From Pyrobaculum ferrireducens (GTDB taxonomy: Archaea > Thermoproteota > Thermoprotei > Thermoproteales > Thermoproteaceae): DNA of 64,000 nt. Made by a program: the position numbers and the translations under genes. Of the stretch, positions 35,374-44,118 are shown one piece after another. Numbering within the stretch: the stretch's first letter is position 1; every line of letters begins with the position of its first letter. The DNA is taken from contig NC_016645.1 in NCBI RefSeq assembly GCF_000234805.1, forward strand, positions 1,402,391-1,466,390, given 5' to 3'. Below the pieces are notes generated by a model. That model was not told the origin of the DNA. It worked only from the letters and a program-made list of their open reading frames with translations, and made no database searches.

Positions 35374-36534
35374 ATGCCCAAAAAACTGCTGGTTCTGGGC
35401 GGCGGCACCGGCGGCTTGGTGATTTCTAAAGAGGTTAGGGAGTTGTTTAAGCCGGAGGAGGTGGAGATCACGGTGGTTGATATGAAGGACAGGACCGAGT
35501 TCCGCCCCTCGTATCTATACGTGGCGTTTGGCTACAGAAAGCCGGAGCAGATAAGCGTGCCGCTGGAGTACCTAAAGCGCCGTGGTATAAACTTCGTAAA
35601 GGCGAGGGTTACTAAGATAGACGCCGCGAATAGAAAGGTGTCGACAACCGCGGGTGACTTCACCTATGACATCCTCGTCGTTGCGCTTGGGGCGGAGACT
35701 GTGGACACGGGCTTCCCCCATACATGGGAGCTGGAGCCCTCGCTTAAGGTGGCCGAGGCGCTGAGCAACGTAAAACAGGGCCACGTTGTCATCGGAGTCT
35801 ACTCACTGCCTTATAGATGCCCACCGGCGCCGATTGAGCTGGCGATGTTGACACACTTCTACTACCTCACCAGGGGGCTGAGGGACAAGGTGAAGATCAC
35901 GGTGGTGCACCCCCTGAAGCGGCCCTTCGAGAACTTCGGCCCCATGGCGGCTAAGTGGATGTCTGGCTTCCTACAGCAGCTGGGCATTGAGTACATTGGG
36001 GTGGGACAGGGGCAGGCAATTAAGAGTCTTGGGAAGAACGAGCTGGAGACCACAACTGGCGAGAGGGTGAAGTTCGACGCGGCGTTTATTGTGCCGCCGC
36101 ACAAGGCGCCCGACCCCGTGCTGGGGAGCGATCTGGTCAAGAACGGCTGGGCCGCGCCGAGGAGTCCGCCAAACGGCGATTTTAGAAGCGAGAAGTACGA
36201 CGACGTGTACGTCGTCGGCGACGTCGCGGCGCCGAACGTCCCCGTGGGGATGGCAGGGACAATTCTACACAGCTACGCGCCGTGGGTTGTGAGCAACATC
36301 GCGGCCGACCTCGCCGGCGTTTCCATCGGTAAGCCACCGTTTAGGATCGTGGGGACCTGCGCGCTCGACGTGGGGGCATACGGCATGGCCGCCGCCTGCG
36401 ACTTCACGCAGTTTGTCAAGAAGCAGAAGCCCTACCCAGACTGCATGTTCCTCCCGCCGTCGCCCGTCACCAGAATCTTCAAAGAGATGTTTGAAAAGGT
36501 CTACTTCAACTGGCTTCTGGGGGTGGTGCCATGA
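35374..36534 (+). CDS. sqr: Sulfide:quinone oxidoreductase-like flavoprotein
   Basis: 386 aa. FAD-binding LVLGGGTGGLV is at the N-terminus, a second nucleotide-binding VYVVGDVAAP region near residue 285, and the conserved Cys in YRCPPAPIE near residue 150. The frame extends to 35287, but the TATA-like ACTTAAATATACC (35346-35358) marks leaderless ATG 35374. It oxidises sulfide (or a polysulfide/thiol) to reduce quinone on the membrane. It is followed by a DUF1641 gene with 4 bp overlap, a common pairing in Crenarchaeota. Confidence 0.85.
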   Translation: MPKKLLVLGGGTGGLVISKEVRELFKPEEVEITVVDMKDRTEFRPSYLYVAFGYRKPEQISVPLEYLKRRGINFVKARVTKIDAANRKVSTTAGDFTYDILVVALGAETVDTGFPHTWELEPSLKVAEALSNVKQGHVVIGVYSLPYRCPPAPIELAMLTHFYYLTRGLRDKVKITVVHPLKRPFENFGPMAAKWMSGFLQQLGIEYIGVGQGQAIKSLGKNELETTTGERVKFDAAFIVPPHKAPDPVLGSDLVKNGWAAPRSPPNGDFRSEKYDDVYVVGDVAAPNVPVGMAGTILHSYAPWVVSNIAADLAGVSIGKPPFRIVGTCALDVGAYGMAAACDFTQFVKKQKPYPDCMFLPPSPVTRIFKEMFEKVYFNWLLGVVP

Positions 36535-36962
36535 GCGAGGTTGTTACAATACCCAAGGCCGACTACCAGCGCCTGCTCGCCGAGGTTGAGGCGCTGAGGA
36601 AAGAGGTGGAGGAGCTCAGCTCCCTGTTGCTACCGGTGAAGATCGTGCTGGAGAAGCTACCGCACTTAATGGCCGACATACAGGTCTTCAAAGTGGCGGC
36701 CCCGCTGATCTCCATGCTGTCCATCATGGACGCCGCCGACGTAAACGCCATGGGCGCCGCGATGCAGGGCGGCGTGACGTGTACAAGCAAGGCGCTGAGA
36801 CAAATAGCCGAAAACGGCGCCCCCAAGGTGGGCCTCATGGGCCTCCTCAACGCCATGCGCGATCCAGAGGTGCAGAAGGCAATGGGCATAATGCTGACAA
36901 TACTAAAGGCAATGGGTAGCTGCATGGAGGAGAACCTAAAACAAGTCAGCGAAAAAGCCTAA
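36531..36962 (+). CDS. DUF1641 family protein
   Basis: 143 aa. An N-terminal coiled coil (LLAEVEALRKEVEELSSLL) is followed by a Met/Ala-rich helical region with MLSIMDAADVNAMGAAMQGG and MRDPEVQKAMGIMLTILKAM. This matches the DUF1641 type often encoded after SQR. Probably an accessory or membrane-peripheral partner of SQR; the biochemical role is unknown. Confidence 0.8.
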   Translation: MSEVVTIPKADYQRLLAEVEALRKEVEELSSLLLPVKIVLEKLPHLMADIQVFKVAAPLISMLSIMDAADVNAMGAAMQGGVTCTSKALRQIAENGAPKVGLMGLLNAMRDPEVQKAMGIMLTILKAMGSCMEENLKQVSEKA

Positions 36963-36963
36963 C

Positions 36964-37068
36964 CTAGCACCAAGCCGACCTAACCCCCCAAACCTGGTTT
37001 CTTGCATGTCTTTCTGAGCCGTCAAAAGACTCTAATACCAATGCCTCTGTGTCAACTAACAGCTTCAT
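36964..37068 (-). pseudogene. Truncated PIN-domain toxin (VapC remnant)
   Basis: Starts at ATG 37068, overlapping the AbrB-type antitoxin end by 17 bp as VapC genes usually do. The first residues MKLLVDTEALVLESF are a typical PIN strand 1, first catalytic Asp and helix 1. The frame then loses the PIN pattern and stops after 34 codons, directly at the end of the DUF1641 gene. The rest of the toxin (three more acidic residues) is missing. It is shorter than 60 codons. Confidence 0.6.
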
Positions 37069-37279
37069 CTAGCGCCTTCTCCACACCTCTTTCCAACTCC
37101 TTGACGTTGACAGTACGGCCGATCTTGAAGGTAATTCTGCGCCTCCTCGCTGGGACTAGCACTAGCCTGTCCCCCTCCATGTATATCATAACCACGTCGC
37201 CAATCTTAATACCTAGCTTTTTCCTATACTCTGCAGGTATGGTAATTTGATAGTTACGTGTCACCTTGACGGTGGCCAT
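37052..37279 (-). CDS. AbrB/SpoVT-type antitoxin or regulator
   Basis: 75 aa. The swapped-hairpin AbrB domain, with TVKVTRNYQITIPAEYRKKL and GDVVMIYMEGDRLVLVP, is followed by a basic hinge and a C-terminal helix that would bind a toxin. TATA-like box at about 37300-37310, leaderless ATG 37279. The partner toxin is reduced to a fragment, so this is probably an orphan antitoxin or a freed DNA-binding protein. Confidence 0.75.
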   Translation of the reverse strand: MATVKVTRNYQITIPAEYRKKLGIKIGDVVMIYMEGDRLVLVPARRRRITFKIGRTVNVKELERGVEKALDEAVS

Positions 37280-37401
37280 AGTAAAAGGTACATAGTAGAT
37301 TAAAAGGCTTACTACTATGACGTGCGCCCTGCCGCCTTGGCACGGCTAGTAATATCTGGCGCGTGGCCGGCAGATGTATATTATATAGTGGTTGTTTATA
37401 C

Positions 37402-38142
37402 ATGCCCACCGCGATTGTGACCGGCTCCGGTAGGGGGATAGGTAGGGCTGTTGCTGTGAGGTTCGCGAGGGAGGGGTGGAATGTGGTGGTAAACGCTAAG
37501 AGGGGGAGGGAGGAGGCTGAGGAGACTTTGAGATTAGTAAAAGAGGCTGGTGGCGTCGGCGTGTTGGTCATGGCGGACGTGGCCACAAGGGAAGGTTGCA
37601 AGTCCGTGGTCCAGTTGGCAGTGGATAAATTCGGCGGCGTAGACGTTTTGGTTAACAACGCGGGGCTGGGGCTCTACTCCCCATTTCTAGACGCCGATGA
37701 CAAGCTAATCGATAAACAGCTAGAGGTTACCCTAAGATCGGTGATCTACTGCTCACAGGAGGCGGCTAGGGCGATGAGGGAGGGTGTCATCATAAACATA
37801 GCGTCTATCGCCGGCATACGGCCCTTTATAGGCCTCTCTATCTACAGCGCGGCGAAGGCCGCGGTTATGAACCTCACCAAGGCGCTGGCAGTGGAGCTGG
37901 CGCCGCGCATAAGAGTGAACGCCGTGGCGCCGGGCGTCGTAAAGACTAGGATGGGCGACAGCCTCCTCCAACTGCTGGGGATGTCTGAGGAGGAATTTGC
38001 CAAGCGGTATACGTTGCTGGGGAGGCTGGTCGCCCCGGAGGACGTGGCTGAGGTAGTGTGGATGCTGGTTAAAATACCGACAATTACCGGACAGGTGGTT
38101 GTTGTAGATTCCGGCGGCTTGCTAAAAGCGGGGCCTCCTTAA
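37402..38142 (+). CDS. Short-chain dehydrogenase/reductase
   Basis: 246 aa with TGSGRGIGRA (nucleotide binding), VNNAGLG, catalytic Ser in IASIAGI and YSAAK (Tyr/Lys), in the classical SDR order and spacing. ATG 37402, TATA at about 37376-37387. It resembles FabG-type 3-oxoacyl reductases, and the neighbouring acyl-CoA dehydrogenase and CoA-transferase suggest acyl-CoA metabolism. The substrate is not determined. Confidence 0.85.
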   Translation: MPTAIVTGSGRGIGRAVAVRFAREGWNVVVNAKRGREEAEETLRLVKEAGGVGVLVMADVATREGCKSVVQLAVDKFGGVDVLVNNAGLGLYSPFLDADDKLIDKQLEVTLRSVIYCSQEAARAMREGVIINIASIAGIRPFIGLSIYSAAKAAVMNLTKALAVELAPRIRVNAVAPGVVKTRMGDSLLQLLGMSEEEFAKRYTLLGRLVAPEDVAEVVWMLVKIPTITGQVVVVDSGGLLKAGPP

Positions 38143-38322
38143 TCCACCGGCATAGTTGCCACGTTAATAGACCCCGTCAGAAACGAGATACCTACTACAT
38201 GGAAGCGGCAACCCGGCTGTCGACGGGATGCCGGCATCAATGTGTAGTGGCTACTACCGTTGTTTAGTATAATAGAACCTACTTGTGTTTTTTGCATTTT
38301 TGCCGAGGCTGAATAACCTCGT
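38143..38322. other. Convergent spacer
   Basis: 180 bp between the converging SDR and acyl-CoA dehydrogenase genes. An inverted repeat CGAGG/CCTCG (38304-38321) is present near the dehydrogenase stop. No gene seen. Confidence 0.4.
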
Positions 38323-39948
38323 TTATAGCATCCACTGTAATCCCTCGCCTCCCTTTCTCACTAGGTTTGAGTCGATCTCCTTGTCTATGACTTCTGTATA
38401 GAGGTAAATCTTGCTTAGGGCGGTTGCCCACTGCTCTCCTGAGTCTTCTGCCCACTCCTGGTAGTAGGTAGCGGCCGTTGCTTTCCCCAGCATGGCTAGT
38501 AGTTTTTTCGAGTGTAGCTCTACGCCGTCTTTCAACGCCTCTGTCGCAAAGTCTTTGATATTTTGCAAGGCGGCTGTGAGTTTGTGCCTCGCCTCTTCGT
38601 CGCGTAGCTTGTTTATCCTAGTTGCTAGGTCCTCAAGTAGGGCTTTTCCAGCGTCTTTGCGGTAGAAGGCCTCAGCCATGTCGAGAGACTGGATGTTGCT
38701 TGTGCCTTCCCAAATCGCCGTGACCAGCGCGTCTCTGTGGATCTTCGCCATGGGGAACTCCTCCAAGAAGCCTATCCCGCCCATAAGCTCCATGGAATAC
38801 CTAGTTATTTCTATTGAGGTCCAGGCGGCGAGGTTTTTCACTATGTGTGTATGGAGCCTTGCGTAGTAGTAGGCGGGGCTGTAGGGGGGCCTCTCTGCAT
38901 ACGCCACGTCGCTGAAGGTTTTCGCGGCGGTGAGCGTGTACAGAAGCGTTGCCTGTAGCTTGGCCTCCATCTCCACCAAGTCGCGGAGGTAAAGCGGGTG
39001 CTCCACCAGTCTTTTTCCAAAGGCTCTTCTCTCGTTTCCGTAGAGATACGCCTCCCACAGAGCCTTCCTTGCCAGGCCGAGGCCGGCTGTGGAGTTGTCA
39101 ATCCTGGCTATTGTCAAAATTTCCAACGCGATGTAGATGCCTATGTCGAGGGTCCCCAGTAGGTGGGCATCGGTATCTCTAAGCTCTACTTCTCCAGTTG
39201 GGACGGTGACCGTGCCCAGTTTGTCTTTTAGCCTGAGTATTTTCCAGTTGGGTCTGCCGTTTGGTAGGTAGGCTGGGGCGAAGAAGGTGGCGACTCCCTT
39301 CGCGCCGGGCCTGGGCGGCGTTGGCTTGGCGGTTATTATGGCGGCGTCTGCCAGCCCGACGTTGGAGGTGAAGTACTTAATTCCTCTTAGTCTCCACTTT
39401 CCGTCTCCGCTCTGTTGAGCAACCGTCTCCAATCCGCCTAGGTCGCTACCGGCTTGTACTTCTGTGTAGAAGGTGGCGCCCATCCAAGGCTTCTCTCTTT
39501 TCAAGAAGTTGGGGAGATACGTGGCTTTGACCTCGTCGCTTCCGTATTTGGCGAGGCCGTATGCCGTCTGCTCGGTGAGTGTTATTGTGCAGAAGAAGCC
39601 CGCGTCGGATATGACGTAGCCAGAAATGAAGTGGTATAGCAGATCTCTTTCACCTGTGATCGTCTTCGAAACGACGCCGTGTCTCAATAAGTCGTATAGA
39701 GTCTGGAGATGGCTGGGCGATACCTCTACGTAGTTTATCTCCTCGCCGCGGACGCTCCACATCTTTAGAATCGGTTTCGCGTAGTGGTCCACGTAGTACG
39801 CCTCTTCTATCATTTTCGTAGAGACGTAGTGACCCAGGGCGTCCAGGTCTGCATCGGGCTTAAAATTGAGGTGGCTTAGAAAGTATTGCAGAGGCTTGTC
39901 ATGGCTGTAGTAGTTCTTGCCGGTGGTGAGCCAAAGTTTTTGAAACAT
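38323..39948 (-). CDS. Acyl-CoA dehydrogenase
   Basis: 541 aa. Typical motifs: TEVQAGSDLGGLET and TSNVGLADAAIITAKP in the FAD/acyl-CoA domain, LMGGIGFLEEFPMAKI and IWEGTSNIQSLD in the C-terminal helical domain. It is longer than standard 380 aa enzymes, with an N-terminal and C-terminal extension like the DmdC/AidB-type branch. TTG 39960 is open but ATG 39948 lies 25 bp from an A/T-rich box. It oxidises a fatty or branched acyl-CoA to the 2,3-enoyl-CoA, passing electrons to ETF or a quinone system. Confidence 0.87.
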   Translation of the reverse strand: MFQKLWLTTGKNYYSHDKPLQYFLSHLNFKPDADLDALGHYVSTKMIEEAYYVDHYAKPILKMWSVRGEEINYVEVSPSHLQTLYDLLRHGVVSKTITGERDLLYHFISGYVISDAGFFCTITLTEQTAYGLAKYGSDEVKATYLPNFLKREKPWMGATFYTEVQAGSDLGGLETVAQQSGDGKWRLRGIKYFTSNVGLADAAIITAKPTPPRPGAKGVATFFAPAYLPNGRPNWKILRLKDKLGTVTVPTGEVELRDTDAHLLGTLDIGIYIALEILTIARIDNSTAGLGLARKALWEAYLYGNERRAFGKRLVEHPLYLRDLVEMEAKLQATLLYTLTAAKTFSDVAYAERPPYSPAYYYARLHTHIVKNLAAWTSIEITRYSMELMGGIGFLEEFPMAKIHRDALVTAIWEGTSNIQSLDMAEAFYRKDAGKALLEDLATRINKLRDEEARHKLTAALQNIKDFATEALKDGVELHSKKLLAMLGKATAATYYQEWAEDSGEQWATALSKIYLYTEVIDKEIDSNLVRKGGEGLQWML

Positions 39949-40132
39949 GGTATACCTCAAGGCTGTATTTTAATATGTTAATAGAGAAGATGCACTTAGA
40001 TCGCAAAGATAAAGCAGAAATAGATTTTAAATCTATTGTAATTTACCGAATCGAAAACCATAGAGGATGAAGGTTTCGACGAAAATGAATTCTGCCCTAT
40101 AACCAGTCGACATTTAGTATTAAAATTATTAC

Positions 40133-41779
40133 ATGTGTCTAGACGTGATACGGAAGTTTGTTTCGGGGGCTGAGGCTGTTTCTAAAATTCCAGATGGGGC
40201 CGTGGTGGCTATTTCAGGCTTCAACGCGGCGACGGCGCCTTTCTACCTAATTGACGAATTGATAGAGAGGTATAGGAAGACGGGGCACCCAAGGAGGCTT
40301 TTCATAATTTCAGACGCCATCCCCTCAATACCCGGCTTTGGCCTCGACAAGATCGGGAAGCTGATCCTGGAAGACCCGGACCAGGACTTTGTGAAAGGTT
40401 TTCTACTCCCGTTCTACGGCTGGGCGCCGGAGTTGCAGAAGGCCGTCATGAAGAACTTAGTGGAGGCCTACACCTGGCCCATCGGCATAGTCACCAGGTG
40501 GCTCCGCGCCGTTGCCGTTGGGGCGCCGGGCATCTTCAGCCGGGTGGGCCTAGGCACATTTATAGACCCGCGGCAGGACGGCGGCTTTCTAAACGGGCTG
40601 GCTAGGGAGAGGAGGACCGCCACGGTTGAGCTCTACGAGGTGCATGGAAGGGAGTACCTGCTGTATAGAGGCCCCAAGCCGAACGTGGCTCTGGTAAGGG
40701 CTACGACGGCCGACGAGATTGGTAACCTGAGTATGGAGCAGGAGGCGATATACGGCTCCGTCCTCTCTATTGTGGAGGCCGTCAAGGCCCACCCCGGCGG
40801 CGTCGTGATCGCACAGGTGCTGAGGACGGTGACGCTGGGGGAGATCCACCCCAAGCACGTGGTGGTGCCTGGGCCCTTGGTGGACTACATCGTCGTGACT
40901 AGGCGGGGCACGGAGGTGGAGAAGTACCACTGGCAGACCGCCTCCTTCGACCTCAACCCGGTCATAAGCGGCGACGCGCCCTACAGAGTGGCGTACGAGC
41001 CGGTGAAGCTAACTGCCGAGAAGGTGGTGGCTCGGAGGGTTGTCCTCGAGCTGGTGAACTTGGTGGGGAAGCTGGGGCGCCCAGTAACTGTTAACCTCGG
41101 CATCGGCATACCCGCTGTGGCCGCAGACGTCATTAGAGAGGAGAGGCTAGACGACTTCATCCACCTCACGGTTGAGTCGGGGGTTTGGGGAGGAATCGCC
41201 CTCATGGACGCCGACTTCGGAGCCGCCATGGGGCACTACGCCGTGATCCCAATGCCCGACCAATTTGTCTTGTACGAAGGCGGCGCGATAGACGCCACCT
41301 CGCTGGGGTTTCTACAAATTGACAAGGAGGGCAACGTCAACCCGGCGTTTCTGCCCGGGAGGCTTCCCGGGCCCGGGGGGTTCCCCGTCATCGCGATAGG
41401 CTCCCCAAGGGTGTACTTCGCCGGGGGGTTCACCGCTGGCCGGAGGGACATAGCGGTGAAAGACTGCAGGCTGGTAGTCGCTGAGGACGGCCCCATTGTC
41501 AAGTTCGTGGAGCGTGTCTACAAGATCGTCTTCAGCGGGAGATATGCGGTGGACGAGGGGAAGGAGGTGCTGTACATCACAGAGCGCGCGGTGTTTAGAC
41601 TGACGCCAGGCGGCTTGGAGCTTGTGGAGGTTGCCCCGGGAGTCGACTTTGAGAGAGACGTCTTGGCTAAGATGGAGTTCAAGCCAGCGGTGAGGCGCGT
41701 TGAGGAGATGGACAGGAGACTTTTCTGTGAAGAAAGGCTAGGGCTGAGGGAGGTTGCTCTCGAAATTGTAAAAAGGTAA
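40133..41779 (+). CDS. Acyl-CoA:acetate CoA-transferase (alpha and beta halves fused)
   Basis: 548 aa. The N-terminal half has VVAISGFN in place of a GG-FG loop. The C-terminal half holds NLGIGIPAVAAD and the catalytic Glu in HLTVESGVWGG, as in family I transferases such as propionate CoA-transferase and 3-oxoacid CoA-transferase. It moves CoA between short acyl groups. Position beside acyl-CoA dehydrogenase and acyl-CoA synthetases further left suggests short-chain acid metabolism. Confidence 0.82.
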   Translation: MCLDVIRKFVSGAEAVSKIPDGAVVAISGFNAATAPFYLIDELIERYRKTGHPRRLFIISDAIPSIPGFGLDKIGKLILEDPDQDFVKGFLLPFYGWAPELQKAVMKNLVEAYTWPIGIVTRWLRAVAVGAPGIFSRVGLGTFIDPRQDGGFLNGLARERRTATVELYEVHGREYLLYRGPKPNVALVRATTADEIGNLSMEQEAIYGSVLSIVEAVKAHPGGVVIAQVLRTVTLGEIHPKHVVVPGPLVDYIVVTRRGTEVEKYHWQTASFDLNPVISGDAPYRVAYEPVKLTAEKVVARRVVLELVNLVGKLGRPVTVNLGIGIPAVAADVIREERLDDFIHLTVESGVWGGIALMDADFGAAMGHYAVIPMPDQFVLYEGGAIDATSLGFLQIDKEGNVNPAFLPGRLPGPGGFPVIAIGSPRVYFAGGFTAGRRDIAVKDCRLVVAEDGPIVKFVERVYKIVFSGRYAVDEGKEVLYITERAVFRLTPGGLELVEVAPGVDFERDVLAKMEFKPAVRRVEEMDRRLFCEERLGLREVALEIVKR

Positions 41780-41807
41780 GTTTAAAAGGCGCTGTGTAGA
41801 GAAGGAG

Positions 41808-42923
41808 GTGATAAGAAGAGACAAGCCCTCAGTCCTCGTTGTCAGCGGAAGATCCGACTTGACGAAGTACCTCTCGCAGACTCCCCTCTACTTCGCATAC
41901 CGCGGCCCCCACGGCGACTGGTTCAAGTCGGTGGCCGAGAGGCATGTGGACTCCGCGGAGTGGCAACTCCTCCCGCCGGCGGAGGCGAAGGCGGCTACTC
42001 GCAGAGATCTGCTGACGGGCGGCTTCCTGAGGCTGAGGGACACGGTGGCGGTGAGGCAGGACAGGTGTATATGGTGCGGCCTCTGCGCCTCGCTCTGCCC
42101 AGCCTCTGCCTTTGAGTACGCGGAGAGGCGCGTCGTGAGGGTGAGGTACGAGTCTTGTATCGACTGCGGCCTCTGCAACGCCGTGTGCCCCGTCGATGCC
42201 GTGCAGATGCCCTCCCTCCCCGACGCCTACCTCGCGGACTTGGTAAAGACCGCCCCTGCGCCGCTTAGGTTTATCTGCGACTACGCCTTCCAAGACGGCG
42301 ACGAGGAGGGGGTGCGAGTCAAATGCGTCGCCGCAATTCCAAAGCAGTATCTCTACCTCGCCGCGGCGAGGCACGGCGAGGCCCGGGCCTACTGCTCAAG
42401 AGGCGAGAGCTGTCCCCTGTGGCCGGCGGCGGCGAGGTGGGCAGAAGGCCTGGATAGGGAGGGGAGAGATTTCGTGGTGAAGACGGCTAGGGCCCCACTG
42501 GAGCCGGGGGATAGGTGGCAGACGAGGATGCTGGCCGCGGCCCTGGGAATGCCCGTAGGCCAGCTAGAGGTGGCGAGCGGTTGCACCTTATGCGGAGCAT
42601 GTGTCAACGTCTGTCCAACAAACGCCCTGGCTCTGAAAGGCGGCGAGCTGAGGCTGGTGCCGGCTTTGTGTATAGCATGCGGCGTATGCGCCGACAAGTG
42701 CCCGGAGAGGGTCATCAAGGTGTTTAGAGGGGCCGTGGAGAAGCCGTACGAGACGCAGACGCTGTACCGCGACGCCCCGGCTAGGTGCGCCTCGTGCGGC
42801 AGAGCCCTCCCCTACACGGAGACCATGGCGAGGAGGCTGGCGGAGCGTCTCAAGTCTAGGGGGTTGCCCCACGGCCACGTGTACCTCTGTGAAGAATGCC
42901 GCTTCAAGACCTCGCCCGCCTAG
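41808..42923 (+). CDS. Polyferredoxin with four [4Fe-4S] motifs
   Basis: 371 aa. Two ferredoxin pairs are separated by a 120-residue linker: CIWCGLCASLCP with CIDCGLCNAVCP, and CTLCGACVNVCP with CIACGVCADKCP. A CxxC/CxxC zinc-like site (CASC...CEEC) is at the C-terminus, plus an extra CSRGESC in the linker. GTG 41808 lies inside GGAGGTGAT, but a TATA-like box at 41782-41790 supports a leaderless GTG start rather than ribosome binding. A soluble electron carrier hub; the partner enzyme is not evident, perhaps the CoA-linked enzymes just upstream. Confidence 0.8.
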   Translation: MIRRDKPSVLVVSGRSDLTKYLSQTPLYFAYRGPHGDWFKSVAERHVDSAEWQLLPPAEAKAATRRDLLTGGFLRLRDTVAVRQDRCIWCGLCASLCPASAFEYAERRVVRVRYESCIDCGLCNAVCPVDAVQMPSLPDAYLADLVKTAPAPLRFICDYAFQDGDEEGVRVKCVAAIPKQYLYLAAARHGEARAYCSRGESCPLWPAAARWAEGLDREGRDFVVKTARAPLEPGDRWQTRMLAAALGMPVGQLEVASGCTLCGACVNVCPTNALALKGGELRLVPALCIACGVCADKCPERVIKVFRGAVEKPYETQTLYRDAPARCASCGRALPYTETMARRLAERLKSRGLPHGHVYLCEECRFKTSPA

Positions 42924-43119
42924 CCCTGACAGCGTGTTTGTCCCCCTCCCGCCAGACGTCCACAACTACGTACTGGAAGAGGGGGAGGACGAGTCTAAGG
43001 ACCTTTACACAGTCCTCGTCGCTTGTCTTGACAACCAATTCCTCGGGTCCCCTCTCCTTTATGTACTCAACTGTCTGGAGAGAGCCCTGGGGACAGCCCG
43101 CAACCTCTAGGACATCCAT
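42904..43119 (-). CDS. Small TusA/SirA-like protein
   Basis: 71 aa. The start MDVLEVAGCPQGSLQTVEYI has the strand-Cys-Pro-helix pattern of TusA-type sulfur carriers (usual CPxP), followed by ELVVKTSDEDCVKVL and a final strand VVVDVWREGD. ATG 43119 is 26 bp from an A/T-rich box (about 43140-43148). The end overlaps the polyferredoxin end by 20 bp. It could be a persulfide carrier linked to the sulfur metabolism of the window; similarity is by eye only. Confidence 0.55.
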   Translation of the reverse strand: MDVLEVAGCPQGSLQTVEYIKERGPEELVVKTSDEDCVKVLRLVLPLFQYVVVDVWREGDKHAVRARRARS

Positions 43120-43173
43120 ACGGAGAAAAACTCTACGAAGTTTAAAAATAGTGGCTAAACCGGCGCAACTATT

Positions 43174-44118
43174 CTACCCCGTGTTGCTGATATACCAGCC
43201 ACACATCCTGCAGTACCTCCCATCGGTTTCTGCGCCGCATACAGGACACGGCCTTGCACCTCCGCGCGCATAGGACAAGCCCATGTTGCGGAACAGGTGG
43301 TAGAGATACCTCGCGGCGCCTTTTACCGGGATATCTACATCGACATCTCTGCCCAGCGCAGCTAGTACGTCGTAGAGCTTTCGAAAGCCGCTACCCACCT
43401 CAATAGGGTCTTTCCTCCTGCGCCCCAGCCCGCCGAGCGCCTTCTCAAGCTCAAGGCGCAGTAGGCACTTCCCAACTCCACACCTTATCTTCTCCTCAAG
43501 AGGGATTGACATGAGGAACTCCTCTATCTCGAGAAACGGGGCTTTTACAGAGACGCCCAGGGCCTTCCCGATGTCAAAACTACAGAAATACCACCGGCCC
43601 CGCATTTGGCGTAGATAGCTCGCCAGCTCGTCAACTCCCTTTCTCAACATAAAGTCGTAGCCGATGCAGAGGTCATCCCCGCCGTCCCCCGTACAGACTC
43701 TAGAAAAGCCGCGCATCTTAGCCTCCAGGAGGCCGATGTAAACATCGGCGCAGTTAACCATCTCCATGGGGTTAAACACCCGGAGAATTTTCACAACCTC
43801 GGCAACCGCCCCCAGCGCCTCGACCTCCGGCACCTTTTCTCTCTCCACTTTTATAAAGTCTAGCCTTCACTTGGCGATTTCGCAAGGCACCGCCAGCCGC
43901 TGGGGTAGGGCGTTGCAGTTGGCGGTCGACACGAGGTGTTTAACGCCAGCCGCCAGCCTCCGGGCTGTGGGCGGAAGCTTTTCAACAGGCGTTATGAGGA
44001 TTAGGTCAAGTTCGTGTTCTAGAAAGGCGCCGCTCCGCAGAGCCTCTCCCGCGGCCTTTTCAAGAAATGCAGGGTCCCCCGTTTCGACGTATTTTACAAT
44101 TAAGTCATACATATACAT
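43174..44118 (-). pseudogene. Asparagine-synthetase-like protein with lost PP-loop and in-frame TGA
   Basis: One reading frame from ATG 44118 to 43174 is interrupted by a single TGA at 43867-43869. Before the stop: an N-terminal helical part and DLILITPVEKLPPTARRLAA, where synthetases carry the SGGxDSS pyrophosphate loop, here absent. After it: RLDFIKVEREKV, RVFNPMEMVNC, CTGDGGDDLCIGY and APFLEIEEFLMSIPLEEKI, all standard asparagine synthetase signatures, then a C-terminal zinc ribbon (CPVCGAE...CRMCG). The downstream part could be re-initiated at GTG 43833 (TATA-like TTTATAAA about 25 bp before). Without a PP-loop it should not activate aspartate. Confidence 0.65.

Noticed and set aside
38300-38322. 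CGAGG/CCTCG hairpin as a terminator
   Set aside because: The stem is 5 bp and no U-run follows on the strand that would need it.
41800-41816. GGAGGTGAT as a ribosome-binding site for the polyferredoxin gene
   Set aside because: No start codon lies 5-10 bases after it in frame. The GTG inside it fits a TATA box at leaderless distance.
43174-43833. The downstream asparagine-synthetase part as a complete independent gene
   Set aside because: It starts in the middle of the conserved domain, and the upstream part in the same frame clearly belongs to the same fold.
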